A stretch of 64,000 nt of DNA from CBDFGT01 sp965247225 (GTDB taxonomy: Bacteria > Pseudomonadota > Alphaproteobacteria > Rhizobiales > Rhizobiaceae), in contig CBDFGT010000023.1 of NCBI GenBank assembly GCA_965247225.1, positions 124,001 through 188,000 of the forward strand. The letters are read 5' to 3'. The notes below the pieces were generated by a model. That model saw only the letters and a list, made by a program, of their open reading frames with translations. It was not told the DNA's origin and did not search any database. Shown here piece by piece: positions 1 to 9,162 of the stretch (position 1 is its first letter; the number at the start of each line of letters is the position of its first letter). The position numbers were made by a program, and so were the translations under genes.

Positions 1-1272
1 ATGGGGCCGTCCGATTTTGCGCCGGTCCATCAGCACGATATCAGCCTGTAACCCGGGTTCGAGCCTGCCGGTGAACCCGCCGAAGCCGACGGATTGCGCA
101 CCGTGTTCTGTCGCCATTTGCAATACGGCACCTGCATCGGGCCGCTCGTTCCAAAGTCCCGTTTCGCGATGCAACGCCCAGACAAGTTTCATTTCGAGTG
201 TCATGTCGCGATCATCGGCTATGTTTGACTGGTCGATACCAAGCGCAACGGCAATGCCACGACGGCGCATTTCATTGACGGGTGCAATGCCGCTGCCAAG
301 CCGTAGACCCGAAGAGGCATTATGGCACATCATGCAGCCGCAACCGGCGACGATATCCATATCCTCACGGCTCATCCAGTTGCCATGGCCCAGAGTGACG
401 TTCGGCCCGAGACATTCCAGCGCTTGCAAATGCCGGACAGCGCTGTGACCGAACCTGTTTCGGGCGAAGCGCGATTGCCGTTCGGTTTCCAGAAGATGCA
501 TGTGGATTTGCGCACCAGCATTTCGAGCCGTGTCGAAGATCGTCTGCAGGCATTCATCGCTGCACCAGTGCAGATTGGCCGGAGCAAGGTTGATCCGGAC
601 ATGATCAGGGCTCGCCGCGCGCCAACGGTCCTTGAGGGCTCGGTAAAATTCCATAAGCTCTGCCACGGGAATGTTTGCCGACCCAAGCCGGGGAACAAGC
701 CAGTCGCGCACATCTTGCGGCAAGTTGGCCAGAATCGTGGCGTCATCGTCATAGGCCAGGATGTTGCGGTCACGAATCATGAAGCAAAAGCCTGCACGCA
801 TGCCGATTTCAGCGTAGGCCTTCAGTGTGGCATCAGCGGTCGCCATCCAGTTTTCCGGTGTGCCTGCAAGTCCGCTGTTGATATGCTGAACCATGGTCGT
901 GCCGCTTTCCAGCATCTCGATTGCCGAATAGAGCGTGTCCAGCCGGACATCCACCTGACGCATGGCCCGAAACTGCGGTAACCACAATTCCAGAGGTGCG
1001 AAGGGTACACCCTGCATCAAAGGGGTGATCCCGAAATGATGATGGCTGTTGACCAGTCCCGGCATGGCGATCATGTCGGCAGATCCAAACCGGGGGAGAT
1101 GGTCATTGCCATAACCGACGGCAGCAAGCGGCCCGATCTGTGCGATCATACCGCCTGCAACGCGAATACCGACATCGTGGCGCATGCTCATGCTGCCGTC
1201 CGGGGATCGTCCGCACAGCACGGTCCCTGCCTCGATAATGCAGTCGCCTGTTTTTTGTGCTTCAAAGCCCAT
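1..1272 (-). CDS. Amidohydrolase of the AtzA/TrzN/cytosine deaminase-like group, C-terminus cut by window edge
   Basis: An open frame on the minus strand starts at ATG 1272 and runs off the left edge without a stop. The translation has the hallmarks of metal-dependent amidohydrolases: an HxH metal motif in NSHHHFG after the first beta strands, HMHLLET with a further metal His, LGHGNW, and a late ALGIDQS segment where the catalytic Asp is expected. The fold is the one used by atrazine/melamine/guanine deaminases and chlorohydrolases, acting on C-N or C-Cl bonds of N-heterocycles. The start overlaps the upstream gene by 11 bases, so it is translationally coupled as the last visible gene of the operon. 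The real substrate is unknown. The frame is uninterrupted over 424 codons; the family is usually about 450 residues, so little is missing. Confidence 0.85.
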   Translation of the reverse strand, partial: MGFEAQKTGDCIIEAGTVLCGRSPDGSMSMRHDVGIRVAGGMIAQIGPLAAVGYGNDHLPRFGSADMIAMPGLVNSHHHFGITPLMQGVPFAPLELWLPQFRAMRQVDVRLDTLYSAIEMLESGTTMVQHINSGLAGTPENWMATADATLKAYAEIGMRAGFCFMIRDRNILAYDDDATILANLPQDVRDWLVPRLGSANIPVAELMEFYRALKDRWRAASPDHVRINLAPANLHWCSDECLQTIFDTARNAGAQIHMHLLETERQSRFARNRFGHSAVRHLQALECLGPNVTLGHGNWMSREDMDIVAGCGCMMCHNASSGLRLGSGIAPVNEMRRRGIAVALGIDQSNIADDRDMTLEMKLVWALHRETGLWNERPDAGAVLQMATEHGAQSVGFGGFTGRLEPGLQADIVLMDRRKIGRPH

Positions 1273-2317
1273 GTGTGTAGTCTCCGATAAGTCCGAGCCG
1301 CCTGGCAACAACCACGCGGTAAAGCGGGTCGCCGTAAACCTTCATTTCCTCACTTGCCGAAAATGTCAGGCTGATATCGTGCTCGTCGTAACTTTGAGCA
1401 GCAACCGCGAACAATTGCGGCCAATCCGGAGCTTCCAGGTGACGCCAGCGATCAACGGTCGCACTATCGGGCAATTCGGGAAAACCAAGCTCCCCCATCA
1501 ATGCGGCAATGCCCTGCCAGAACACCCGCAACATCCGACAGAGCGTTGCCTCGCCGCAGCAAGGCGCAAGCAGACGGATCCAGTGCAGGCCTGTAATGAT
1601 ATGAAGCGCTGCAAAATGCTGCGTTGCCGCAAATATGGCAAGGCCGGTTGCAGCCATCTTTCCCATCGTGTCGGGGCCGATGTCAAGCCAGTCGACCACA
1701 GGCGCAAACTCGGGCACATTTCCTGCGTCGCGCATGTTTTGCCACAAGAGATCATTCAGTACCAAATCGTGCAAGGGGGCAATTTTTGCGGTCAGGGCCA
1801 GCACTTCGGCGGGATCGCGCGTTATGGGCGAAGCGGCGGTGGCAGCAGGAAGGCGCAGATAGGTGGCCGCCCAGTAACCAAGCGCAATGGCAACGTCATG
1901 ACTGTCATTGCGAAGCACCCCGTAAGCGGTTCGCATCAGGGCATGAAAGGCGCTGGCTGCAACACCGTCTGCAAGATCCTCAAGATAGAGTTCCAGGGCA
2001 CCGTGTATGCCGAGCCGTGCCACCTCGCCGGCAAAGAAGAGACGCAGGTCGGGCTCCCGCTCGCGCTTTCCAATCGCCGCTTTCCAGGTCTCGCCGGTAA
2101 TGCGCTCCGTTGGTTGAGCAAAGGGCAGGAGTTGTTTGGCATCCCTGTAGTGCGTGAAGAATTGGCGAAGCTGCGACGGGGCACCGCCAATCCGGTCGAG
2201 TGCGACCAGAACCATGGGTGCATGGTTGGCGAATGTATGCGCAAATTCAGACCCCCATTGAGGCATTTCTGCCAGAATGGGATCCAGCCCGTTGGACGCA
2301 TTTTCTGTTGGAGACAT
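1262..2317 (-). CDS. Questin oxidase-like protein (DUF4243/AflY family)
   Basis: About 351 residues, mostly helical, with the His-rich pattern of questin-oxidase-like proteins: FFTHYRD near the N-terminus, HGALELYLEDLADG, then SAFHALMRTAYG. The family is best known in fungal aromatic polyketide pathways (questin oxidase, AflY), where it is linked to Baeyer-Villiger-type ring opening without a recognisable flavin site; bacterial members are mostly uncharacterised. I chose the ATG at 2317 over the one at 2365 because a GAGGGAAG ribosome-binding site lies about 8 bases upstream of it. It sits between a CocE-type hydrolase and an amidohydrolase in the same operon, which suggests a catabolic step on the imported compound. 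Family assignment rests on motif memory and spacing, not on a search. Confidence 0.65.
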   Translation of the reverse strand: MSPTENASNGLDPILAEMPQWGSEFAHTFANHAPMVLVALDRIGGAPSQLRQFFTHYRDAKQLLPFAQPTERITGETWKAAIGKREREPDLRLFFAGEVARLGIHGALELYLEDLADGVAASAFHALMRTAYGVLRNDSHDVAIALGYWAATYLRLPAATAASPITRDPAEVLALTAKIAPLHDLVLNDLLWQNMRDAGNVPEFAPVVDWLDIGPDTMGKMAATGLAIFAATQHFAALHIITGLHWIRLLAPCCGEATLCRMLRVFWQGIAALMGELGFPELPDSATVDRWRHLEAPDWPQLFAVAAQSYDEHDISLTFSASEEMKVYGDPLYRVVVARRLGLIGDYTHGL

Positions 2318-2374
2318 GGATTGCACTTCCCTCGAAAGTCGGCGGTCAGTCCGCGCGTTTCCCAATTGATTTTG

Positions 2375-4072
2375 TTATGAACTTGCCTCAGGCATACGTT
2401 GGTCAACCTTGCCATTTGCTGGCCTGTACCCGGAATCGGCCTGCGCAACCACGCAAAACCGCAGGACAGAGGGGTGTTCAGGACCGGATCGCATGATGAG
2501 CGTTGTTACAAGCTGGTCCAGAACGGCGGCATCCTGGGGCCGTTGTCCGGTGCCGGGATTGACCGGAAAGGCCGGAAAGGCGGCCGCCTGGATGGACAAA
2601 CGCAGGCAATGCCCGGAAGGCACAGTGATATGCATGGGCCGAAACGTAACTTGAACGGCGGCTCCAGCATTGTCGGCCATCGTTGTTTTATGTCCGGAGG
2701 TGATGTGAACGGCTGCACCATCCGGCGCAAACATGCTCAACGCGCAATCAAGATCGAAACTGGGTCTGTCACAAGAAATGTACAGGTTCAATTCAGCCGC
2801 ACCCGTCAAAAGCAGCGGACGGTCTAACTGTCCGGATGTGTAAACGGCAACATCTGCCCTGTCATCAATGGCCGCCCTGTCTGCAAAATCCGGCGGACTG
2901 CCAAGGTGACCGCCAAGGATCGGGGCCGGGCGCCAGGGATCATGAACCAGATAATCGGCACTTGAAGGGGCCGGCTCGGACACCAGCGCACCGTCTGTGC
3001 CCGACTGTGTGGCGCGACCGTTTGAGGTCAGATAAAGGGTCATATTTTCGGTTGCCGGGAGGTCGTCAAACCCGGTCCAGCGTTTTTTGCTGACATCGTA
3101 AAGACGGATCTTCGGAAACGGGTTTTCCCGGCCTTTGAGCACTTCGTCGAAAAAGGCGACAATCTCCCGGTCAATACCATCGGCCGCCGCCGCACCAGCA
3201 TCCATGGAGGACATTTTGCGTCCCCAGGGTATATGCGACCACGGTCCCACACAGAGCCGCTGCAAGGCACCGCCCGCCGAAAAAGCCTCAAAGGCTTCAA
3301 ACGTTCCCTCAAGCATAATGTCGTTCCACCCGCCAATATGCAGAACCGGAACATCCAGCGTCACCCCCTCAAGCAGGCAATTGGGTGATCGCGCCCGCCA
3401 ATAGGCCGGATCATCGGCCAGCCAGTCACCATAATGCGTGTATCGGGACGCCCGGTCCAGGACATCCGGTCTTGCTGATACGGCACCCAGATGCAAGCTT
3501 TGCAAAGCACCACGCAGAATCCGGGCTGTTTCAAGATCGCCGGACAGCCGGGCATTTTCCACGGCCATCTGACAGGCCCACATCTGATTGGCCTCAAGCC
3601 GGAAACCATCTCCCTCAAACGCCCACTGGTTGCGGATATCAAAAGCCGCCATGGAAACCGCCATCGCATCGGGGACTTTCCCGCCCGACTTTTTTGCGCC
3701 GGCAAGGGCTGCAAACTGGTTCATGCCATGATAGCTGAAGCCATAGCTGGCAACCTGGCCATTGCCGCCATCAAGACCGGCAGCCAGAGACAGTGTCTGT
3801 GCTCCGTCGCTGACATCATCCTCCAGAATTCGGAATACGCCCTCAGAATCGCCGCGCCCCCGGACATCCTGGACCAGAACGATATAGCCTTTTGCCGCAT
3901 ACCAGGCAGGATGTGCAAGAACCACCGTCGATGCGACCTTTCGACCATAGGGCAGTCTGACGATCAGGACCGGATAGCGCCCGTCTCCAACAGGGCGATA
4001 AAGATCCGTCGCCAGATGAACTCCATCCGGCATAGGCATTTGAAAGGTTTCGACGTCACGGATTGCCAGCAT
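2375..4072 (-). CDS. CocE/NonD family serine hydrolase (peptidase S15-like)
   Basis: 565 residues, the size of cocaine esterase and related acyl hydrolases. The N-terminal alpha/beta-hydrolase domain shows the nucleophile elbow GFSYHG (Ser about 113) and the conserved RGRGDSEG loop. Further on, HIGGWND carries the likely catalytic Asp and VGPWSH the catalytic His. The C-terminal third is the jelly-roll domain with DRPSFDLDCALS. Such enzymes hydrolyse esters, amides or acylated amines in the cytosol; no signal peptide is visible. Its stop is 57 bases before the questin-oxidase-like gene, and it starts 3 bases after the stop of the creatininase gene, so it is part of the same transcript. The substrate cannot be inferred from sequence. 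Confidence 0.88.
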   Translation of the reverse strand: MLAIRDVETFQMPMPDGVHLATDLYRPVGDGRYPVLIVRLPYGRKVASTVVLAHPAWYAAKGYIVLVQDVRGRGDSEGVFRILEDDVSDGAQTLSLAAGLDGGNGQVASYGFSYHGMNQFAALAGAKKSGGKVPDAMAVSMAAFDIRNQWAFEGDGFRLEANQMWACQMAVENARLSGDLETARILRGALQSLHLGAVSARPDVLDRASRYTHYGDWLADDPAYWRARSPNCLLEGVTLDVPVLHIGGWNDIMLEGTFEAFEAFSAGGALQRLCVGPWSHIPWGRKMSSMDAGAAAADGIDREIVAFFDEVLKGRENPFPKIRLYDVSKKRWTGFDDLPATENMTLYLTSNGRATQSGTDGALVSEPAPSSADYLVHDPWRPAPILGGHLGSPPDFADRAAIDDRADVAVYTSGQLDRPLLLTGAAELNLYISCDRPSFDLDCALSMFAPDGAAVHITSGHKTTMADNAGAAVQVTFRPMHITVPSGHCLRLSIQAAAFPAFPVNPGTGQRPQDAAVLDQLVTTLIMRSGPEHPSVLRFCVVAQADSGYRPANGKVDQRMPEASS

Positions 4073-4075
4073 GGG

Positions 4076-4894
4076 TTACGTCTCTGATGAAAAGCGTGTT
4101 CTGGACGTCAAATTCGCCATTTCAAAGCTGCCGACCGCGCCGATCAGCCGGACCAGGGCGCTCGCCGCCCGGTCAAGAACGATATTGCCTTTGGCTGCAT
4201 TGGCATTTGCAGCGTTACCGCAGACACCGGCCGGATGCAGGTCTTGCGCCTGCCAGCCAAATCCGACCGCGCCTTCTGCCGTCAGAAGGCTTCCCGACTG
4301 CTCGATTGCAACCGTCAGCGGAACGAAATCCTCAGCCTTGTTCATGGCAACATGCTCCGGATCGATAGCCAGCATCATGCTGGTTTCAATATCGCCGCCA
4401 TGAATGCCGTGAACCATTTCCATAGACGAAAACAGGTCGTCGACGGGTGCTATCCGAAACCATGAGCAGGCGACAGCCAGCATATCGAGTTCTACGCGGA
4501 TATCGCGGCAGACCATATCCATCAAGGATATCTGCCCGCCGTGGGAATTGAAGAGGATTATCTTCCGCGCTCCCGCGCGCCTCACACTTCGGGCAATGTC
4601 AAGCCAGACAAGCCTGAGGGTTTGGGCCGAGATCGCAAGCGTACCGGCAAAGGCCAGATGCTCATCCGATTTGCCGACGCTGAGTGCCGGCAGGACCAGG
4701 ACATTGGCATCAGGTTCCAGCATGCAGACCATTCGATCAAGAATGGCCGCATTGATCGCCGCATCCACCTTGACGGGAAGATGTGGCCCGTGTTGCTCGA
4801 CTGCCGCAATCGGCATGATGACGACAGTTTCGCTCAAATCGCGGGTCGAAAAAGACGCGGTGGAATGATCGGCCCAGTAAAAGGAATGGCTCAT
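4076..4894 (-). CDS. Creatininase-family amidohydrolase
   Basis: 272 residues, typical for the family. The metal-binding signature AVEQHGPHLP (Glu33, His35) is followed by a conserved Asp in KVDAA. FNSHGGQ and HGGDIETS supply the remaining metal and active-site residues. Characterised relatives open cyclic amides (creatinine, 3-dehydro compounds in riboflavin and mycofactocin-type pathways, dihydrouracil-like rings) using two metal ions. The start codon overlaps the stop of the upstream monooxygenase gene (ATGA, 4891-4894), so the two proteins are likely made in step. In context it probably hydrolyses a ring or amide made by the monooxygenase. The exact substrate is unknown. Confidence 0.88.
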   Translation of the reverse strand: MSHSFYWADHSTASFSTRDLSETVVIMPIAAVEQHGPHLPVKVDAAINAAILDRMVCMLEPDANVLVLPALSVGKSDEHLAFAGTLAISAQTLRLVWLDIARSVRRAGARKIILFNSHGGQISLMDMVCRDIRVELDMLAVACSWFRIAPVDDLFSSMEMVHGIHGGDIETSMMLAIDPEHVAMNKAEDFVPLTVAIEQSGSLLTAEGAVGFGWQAQDLHPAGVCGNAANANAAKGNIVLDRAASALVRLIGAVGSFEMANLTSRTRFSSET

Positions 4895-6408
4895 GTGCCA
4901 CTCCGCCTTGTCAGGGTCTCGATGCCGGGCCCGTGCGCCATTTGCGCATTTGCAGCCGCCGTCACCGCTTCAAAATCATCTGCGATTGGCAGGTCGGGCG
5001 ATGTGTAGGCTTTCAGGTTCGCAACCAGGGTTTCTTCCTGGTCCAGCAGCAACCGGCGCAATACGCCGCGTACGAGGCGGGGAACAGCGTGTTTGTGACC
5101 GCTGATCGATGTGGAATGCGGCCCATGGCTCAAGTAGCTGCTGCTGTTAAAGGCAAACACCTTGCTGATCCACACATCGGACGGATCCCTGGGAACGAAC
5201 CCATAATGCCGATCAAGATAAGGAAACTTGGCCAGTTGCGCGTCCTGTTCGGTCTCGGGCGGTGTATAATGGTCGCCCCAAAGGGCAATCCTGTCGCGCA
5301 GGCTCTGCAATTCGGGTCGAGCCGACAGATCAACCGCCATGCCGGTAGCAAGAAGCAGGTGATCAAACTCGAGAACCCCATCGGGCGTTTTGACCTGGAT
5401 TGCGCCCTTGTGCAGGGAAACACCCAGCCATGGAGTTGCAGGCCGAAGTCTGAAACCTTCAAGCGCAAGTGCTGCCTCGAAACTGCGCATTGGCGGCGGT
5501 TGATCGACGGCGCGAAAAAAGCGGGCGATGTCCCAGCGTGTGGATTCCGACAGGTCAGGGTAATTCGTCATCACGCTTGGTGTTTCGAGCGCCCGGTGCG
5601 GGTTGGTTCTGGGTAATCGCGCACGTCGAAAGCAAAGATCCACTGAGGCGGCACCTGCCTGCAATGCCTTGATCGCATTGTCGAATGCAGAGGCCCCGTG
5701 GCCAAGAACACCGATGCGCAAGCCCTTCAGGGCCGCAAAATCGACCGGTCCGTTGGTATGGTCGAACCGGTCCTTTTCCAGTGCCTCCGATACGAAAGAC
5801 GGAACGCGCCATTCCCCTGCTCCGTCGTAACCTGTTGCCAGAACAACGGCGCGCGCCAGCAATGTGTCAATCTTGCCGTTCATATTGCATGTGACGGCGA
5901 CAAGATCGCCTTGCGGGGCGACATCGAGGACTTTGCAATGATTGGAAATTTTGATTCCAAAAACCTCTGCATACCAGTCGAGATAGGCTTTCCAGTCCGT
6001 TCGGGGAATGCGGGAAAGATGCTCCCAGGCGTCTTGCCCGTAGCGTGTCTCGAACCAGCGGCGGACAGAAAGATTGACGACATTGAATTCGTTTCCAACC
6101 TGGCTTTTGGGGGTGCGCAATTCTTCCATGCGGGCGAAGGTCAGCCAGGGGCCTTCGGCACCTGACGCAGCGCTGTCCAGCACGCGCACATTGCGCAGCC
6201 CGTCCCATTTCAGGGCTGCTGCAATCGTTACGCCCGACTGCCCGCCTCCCACAATGATGACGTCGGCGACCTCCACCCCACCGGGGTTTTGGACGTCATT
6301 GAGCCAAGGTGCGCCTGGATAACCCAGTACCGCAAGATCGGCCAGTGCCGCCTGTTTCAAGTCGTCCAGTGTCATCGGTTGCCTCATGGGTGCAGGAACT
6401 TTCATCAT
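4891..6408 (-). CDS. FAD/NAD(P)-dependent flavin monooxygenase-like protein
   Basis: 505 residues. An N-terminal dinucleotide motif VGGGQSG (about residues 53-59) binds FAD. A second Rossmann motif, VLGHGAS, lies near residue 235 and should bind NADPH. LLLATGMAVD near 350 is the usual ATG motif between the two domains. This arrangement is that of class B flavoprotein monooxygenases (N-hydroxylating and Baeyer-Villiger enzymes), which attack amines or ketones. The pyridine-nucleotide motif and the aromatic-rich segment between the domains argue against a simple oxidase. It follows the last permease gene by 8 bases, so it is the first enzyme gene of the operon. It may carry out the initial oxygenation of the imported compound; this is inference. 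Confidence 0.83.
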   Translation of the reverse strand: MMKVPAPMRQPMTLDDLKQAALADLAVLGYPGAPWLNDVQNPGGVEVADVIIVGGGQSGVTIAAALKWDGLRNVRVLDSAASGAEGPWLTFARMEELRTPKSQVGNEFNVVNLSVRRWFETRYGQDAWEHLSRIPRTDWKAYLDWYAEVFGIKISNHCKVLDVAPQGDLVAVTCNMNGKIDTLLARAVVLATGYDGAGEWRVPSFVSEALEKDRFDHTNGPVDFAALKGLRIGVLGHGASAFDNAIKALQAGAASVDLCFRRARLPRTNPHRALETPSVMTNYPDLSESTRWDIARFFRAVDQPPPMRSFEAALALEGFRLRPATPWLGVSLHKGAIQVKTPDGVLEFDHLLLATGMAVDLSARPELQSLRDRIALWGDHYTPPETEQDAQLAKFPYLDRHYGFVPRDPSDVWISKVFAFNSSSYLSHGPHSTSISGHKHAVPRLVRGVLRRLLLDQEETLVANLKAYTSPDLPIADDFEAVTAAANAQMAHGPGIETLTRRSGT

Positions 6409-6416
6409 TCATCTCA

Positions 6417-7196
6417 TCAATTTGTCACACGTCCGCGCAGGCGGCGGCGGTTTAATTCTGTTAGCGTAACGATCACGGCCGTCAGCGCGAGTATGACAAC
6501 CTGCATCGCATTAAGGTCGGGCTTGAGTTCACGACGGAACTCCGAAGCGATGACAAGCGACAGGGGTTGTGTCCGCCCTGCCAGAAACATGCTGATCGTG
6601 AGGTCGGCGAGCGACAGTATGACGCCGATGGAATAGGCGGCACCTATCGCGGAGTTGAGTTGCGGCAATACCACACGCCGGAAACTCTGCCATGGCGTGG
6701 CCCCCAGATCGCGCGCCGCTTCCTCCAGCCGGGGATCAAGGCGAATGAGAACGGCGGCAATAATGGTTATGGTGAACGGGACAGTGACCAGGGTCTGCGC
6801 CAGAACAAGCGCTGTCGCCCCGCGTTCCAGTCCCACCCAGTTCATAAGCATGGCTTGCGCAATGGAGAGCACGGTTTTGGGAACGAGGAAAGGTGTGAGG
6901 ACGAGGATGACGAATGCCGCACGCAACGGCATACGTGCAGAGGTTATCGCCAAGGCTGCCATCAGCCCTATAATCGCACTCAACACACCAACGGGCTGGG
7001 CAATCAGAAAACTTGTCAGGAAGCCGCTCAGGAACGCACCGTTTCCAAACAGGCTGGCATACCACGACAAGGTGAAACCGCTCAAAGGAAAGGCCATCGT
7101 ATTGGCAGCGTTAAATGAAAACATTCCCAGGACAATGATCGGCAGATAGAAGAAGCAGACGGCGAGGCCCAGGATGAGAATGGAAAAGCGGCTCAT
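6417..7196 (-). CDS. ABC importer permease, PotC-like
   Basis: 259 residues with about six predicted membrane helices. The inner-membrane coupling loop reads EAARDLGATPWQSFRRVVLPQL, close to the EAA motif of spermidine/putrescine-type permeases. The N-terminus is short, as in PotC-type subunits. It overlaps the preceding permease gene by 4 bases (7193-7196). With its partner it forms the channel for the substrate brought by the periplasmic protein encoded at 9162-10247. The family also carries thiamine, Fe(III) and other cations, so polyamine is only the nearest guess for substrate type. Confidence 0.88.
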   Translation of the reverse strand: MSRFSILILGLAVCFFYLPIIVLGMFSFNAANTMAFPLSGFTLSWYASLFGNGAFLSGFLTSFLIAQPVGVLSAIIGLMAALAITSARMPLRAAFVILVLTPFLVPKTVLSIAQAMLMNWVGLERGATALVLAQTLVTVPFTITIIAAVLIRLDPRLEEAARDLGATPWQSFRRVVLPQLNSAIGAAYSIGVILSLADLTISMFLAGRTQPLSLVIASEFRRELKPDLNAMQVVILALTAVIVTLTELNRRRLRGRVTN

Positions 7197-8074
7197 CTTA
7201 CCCCCTTTCTAAACACTGCACGCGCACCGTTAAATCGCAGAAGGATGATGAGGAAACCGCCGGCAAGGGCGAACAGGACAACAAGAAGGCTGATTGACAG
7301 TGCGGACGCCATCGGCCAGTCGAACGCTGTTCCGAACAGGTTGTCGATCATGGCCATCGCGGTCGCACCCGAAGTCCCGCCAAGAAGGCTTGGTGTGGTC
7401 ATGTCGCCCGCAGCGAGTGCGAAGACGGTAAACATGCCAACCGCCAGTCCGGGCGTGGTCAATGGTAAAATGACCCTGAAGAATGCATCTATTGGACGTG
7501 CTCCAAGATCACGCGCCGCCTCAATCAGCCTTTTGTCAATCAGCTCAGCCGAAACCCAGATCGTCAGAACCATGAAAGGCAGGTTATTGTAAAGAAGCGC
7601 CAGATGGGTTGAAAACGGTGAAAACAACAGGAACTTCATAGGTTTATCGATAATGCCAAGCCAATGCAGGGCAGCATTGACCAATCCTTCGGACCCCAGA
7701 ACGATCCGCCATGCATAGATCCGGACGATCTCACCGGTATAGAGCGGCGTCAGAAGCACGATACTGGCGACGCCTTTCCACAGGACCGGAAGACGCGCCA
7801 TCGCGATTGCGACCGGGTAGCCGGTTACGGCCGCCAGGACTGCTGTGCCTGCGCCGGAAATAACCGCTTTGCCAATCAGGAATGCAAAGACAGGATTGGT
7901 GAAGATCTGGGACCAGCTCTGCCCTGAAAAAGCGGGCGTGATTGTGAAACTGTCGAGATCTACAGTAAAAAAACTGAACGCCACCAGCAAGGCGAGCGGC
8001 AAAACACACCCCAGCACCAGGAATGCGGCTACGGGCAAGGCGAGTTGCGCGCGGTGAAAGGCTGGTACCCTCAT
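7193..8074 (-). CDS. ABC importer permease, PotB-like
   Basis: 293 residues with six predicted membrane helices and a longer N-terminal segment than its partner, as in PotB-type subunits. The EAA loop is recognisable as IEAARDLGARPIDAFFRVILP. Its start overlaps the ATPase stop by 4 bases and its stop overlaps the second permease start by 4 bases, giving a tightly coupled ATPase-permease-permease block. It acts in the inner membrane as half of the transport channel. Confidence 0.88.
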   Translation of the reverse strand: MRVPAFHRAQLALPVAAFLVLGCVLPLALLVAFSFFTVDLDSFTITPAFSGQSWSQIFTNPVFAFLIGKAVISGAGTAVLAAVTGYPVAIAMARLPVLWKGVASIVLLTPLYTGEIVRIYAWRIVLGSEGLVNAALHWLGIIDKPMKFLLFSPFSTHLALLYNNLPFMVLTIWVSAELIDKRLIEAARDLGARPIDAFFRVILPLTTPGLAVGMFTVFALAAGDMTTPSLLGGTSGATAMAMIDNLFGTAFDWPMASALSISLLVVLFALAGGFLIILLRFNGARAVFRKGVR

Positions 8075-9162
8075 TCGATCCTCGTGATGAAGGCGCGATC
8101 AAAATTGACGGCCAGGCCAACATTCGTTCCGGGTGCCAGCGGATGATCCACCATGAAACGCAGGATGACACCATTCCTTTCAGCATCGACACTATAATGA
8201 TCGCCCTTGAATACAAGGTGGCGGATCGTTGCCGTCTGCGCATCTGCACTGTTTTCGATCCGCACATGTTCTGGTCTGATCGCAAGCAATGCCGTGTCGC
8301 CTTTCGACAATCCCTCGACGGCGGGGCACTGGACGACGCCGATGGCCGTGCTGATCACCGCAGATCCGGGATCGGTACCATTGCCGAGAATGTCACCGGG
8401 AACGAGCGTTGCAGCACCTATGAAATCGGCGACGAAGGCATTGGCGGGGCGCGTATAGATGGTCAAGGGGTCAGCTTTTTGAACAATGCGGCCCTTGTTC
8501 ATGACCACGACGATATCTGAAAGCGCAAAGGCCTCATCCTGATCATGGGTAACGTAGACGAAAGCAATACCAAGGCGACGCTGCAAGTCCTTCAACTCGA
8601 TTTGAAGATGCCCGCGCATTTTCTTGTCCAGCGCTGAAAGCGGCTCGTCGAGCAGCAACAGATGTGGCTCGGCAATGATTGCACGCGCAACCGCAACCCG
8701 CTGTTGCTGGCCACCGGAGAGCTGGTGCGGATAGCGATCGGCAAATTCCGACATGTGCACAGCATCAAGCGCCCTCTTGACCCTTGATTCGACATTGACA
8801 TTGCTGCGACGCAGGGTCAGCGAAAAGGCGACATTTCCAAAAACGCTCAGATGTGGAAACAGCGCATAGTTCTGGAATACCGTGTTGACGGGCCGCCGCT
8901 CCGGCGGTACGCCGGAAAGCGACCGCCCGTCGAGCAAAAGCGATCCCGCGTCCGGCTCTTCAAAACCCGCAATCATTCGCAGAATGGTGGTTTTTCCGCA
9001 GCCGGACGGCCCCAGAAATGTTGTAAAAGCTCTCTCCGGTATGTCCAGATCAACGCCGTCGACCGCACGATGCTTGCCAAAATTCTTGATCAAGCCGCGA
9101 GCAGAAAGCAGGAGCCCGGATTGCGAGGGGCCGGGACGCGGTTCAGACATATCCGGTGTCAT
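8071..9162 (-). CDS. ABC importer ATP-binding protein, PotA-like
   Basis: 363 residues: an ATPase domain of about 240 residues followed by a TOBE-type C-terminal domain. Walker A is GPSGCGKTT at residues 51-59, the signature is LSGGQQQR and Walker B is LLLLDEPLSALD. The length and the C-terminal domain are as in PotA/FbpC-type importers, and unlike the second ATPase in this window this one is intact. It is coupled to the SBP gene upstream (1-base overlap at 9162) and to the permease gene downstream. It drives import of the operon's substrate from the cytoplasmic face. Confidence 0.9.
   Translation of the reverse strand: MTPDMSEPRPGPSQSGLLLSARGLIKNFGKHRAVDGVDLDIPERAFTTFLGPSGCGKTTILRMIAGFEEPDAGSLLLDGRSLSGVPPERRPVNTVFQNYALFPHLSVFGNVAFSLTLRRSNVNVESRVKRALDAVHMSEFADRYPHQLSGGQQQRVAVARAIIAEPHLLLLDEPLSALDKKMRGHLQIELKDLQRRLGIAFVYVTHDQDEAFALSDIVVVMNKGRIVQKADPLTIYTRPANAFVADFIGAATLVPGDILGNGTDPGSAVISTAIGVVQCPAVEGLSKGDTALLAIRPEHVRIENSADAQTATIRHLVFKGDHYSVDAERNGVILRFMVDHPLAPGTNVGLAVNFDRAFITRIE

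Noticed and set aside
322..981. Plus-strand open frame of 219 codons at the left edge
   Set aside because: The minus strand carries an uninterrupted amidohydrolase with metal motifs through the whole stretch; the plus frame has none.
1184..2380. Long plus-strand open frame (398 codons)
   Set aside because: It is the antisense shadow of the questin-oxidase-like gene; composition is Cys/His/Arg-rich with no recognisable motif and no ribosome-binding site.
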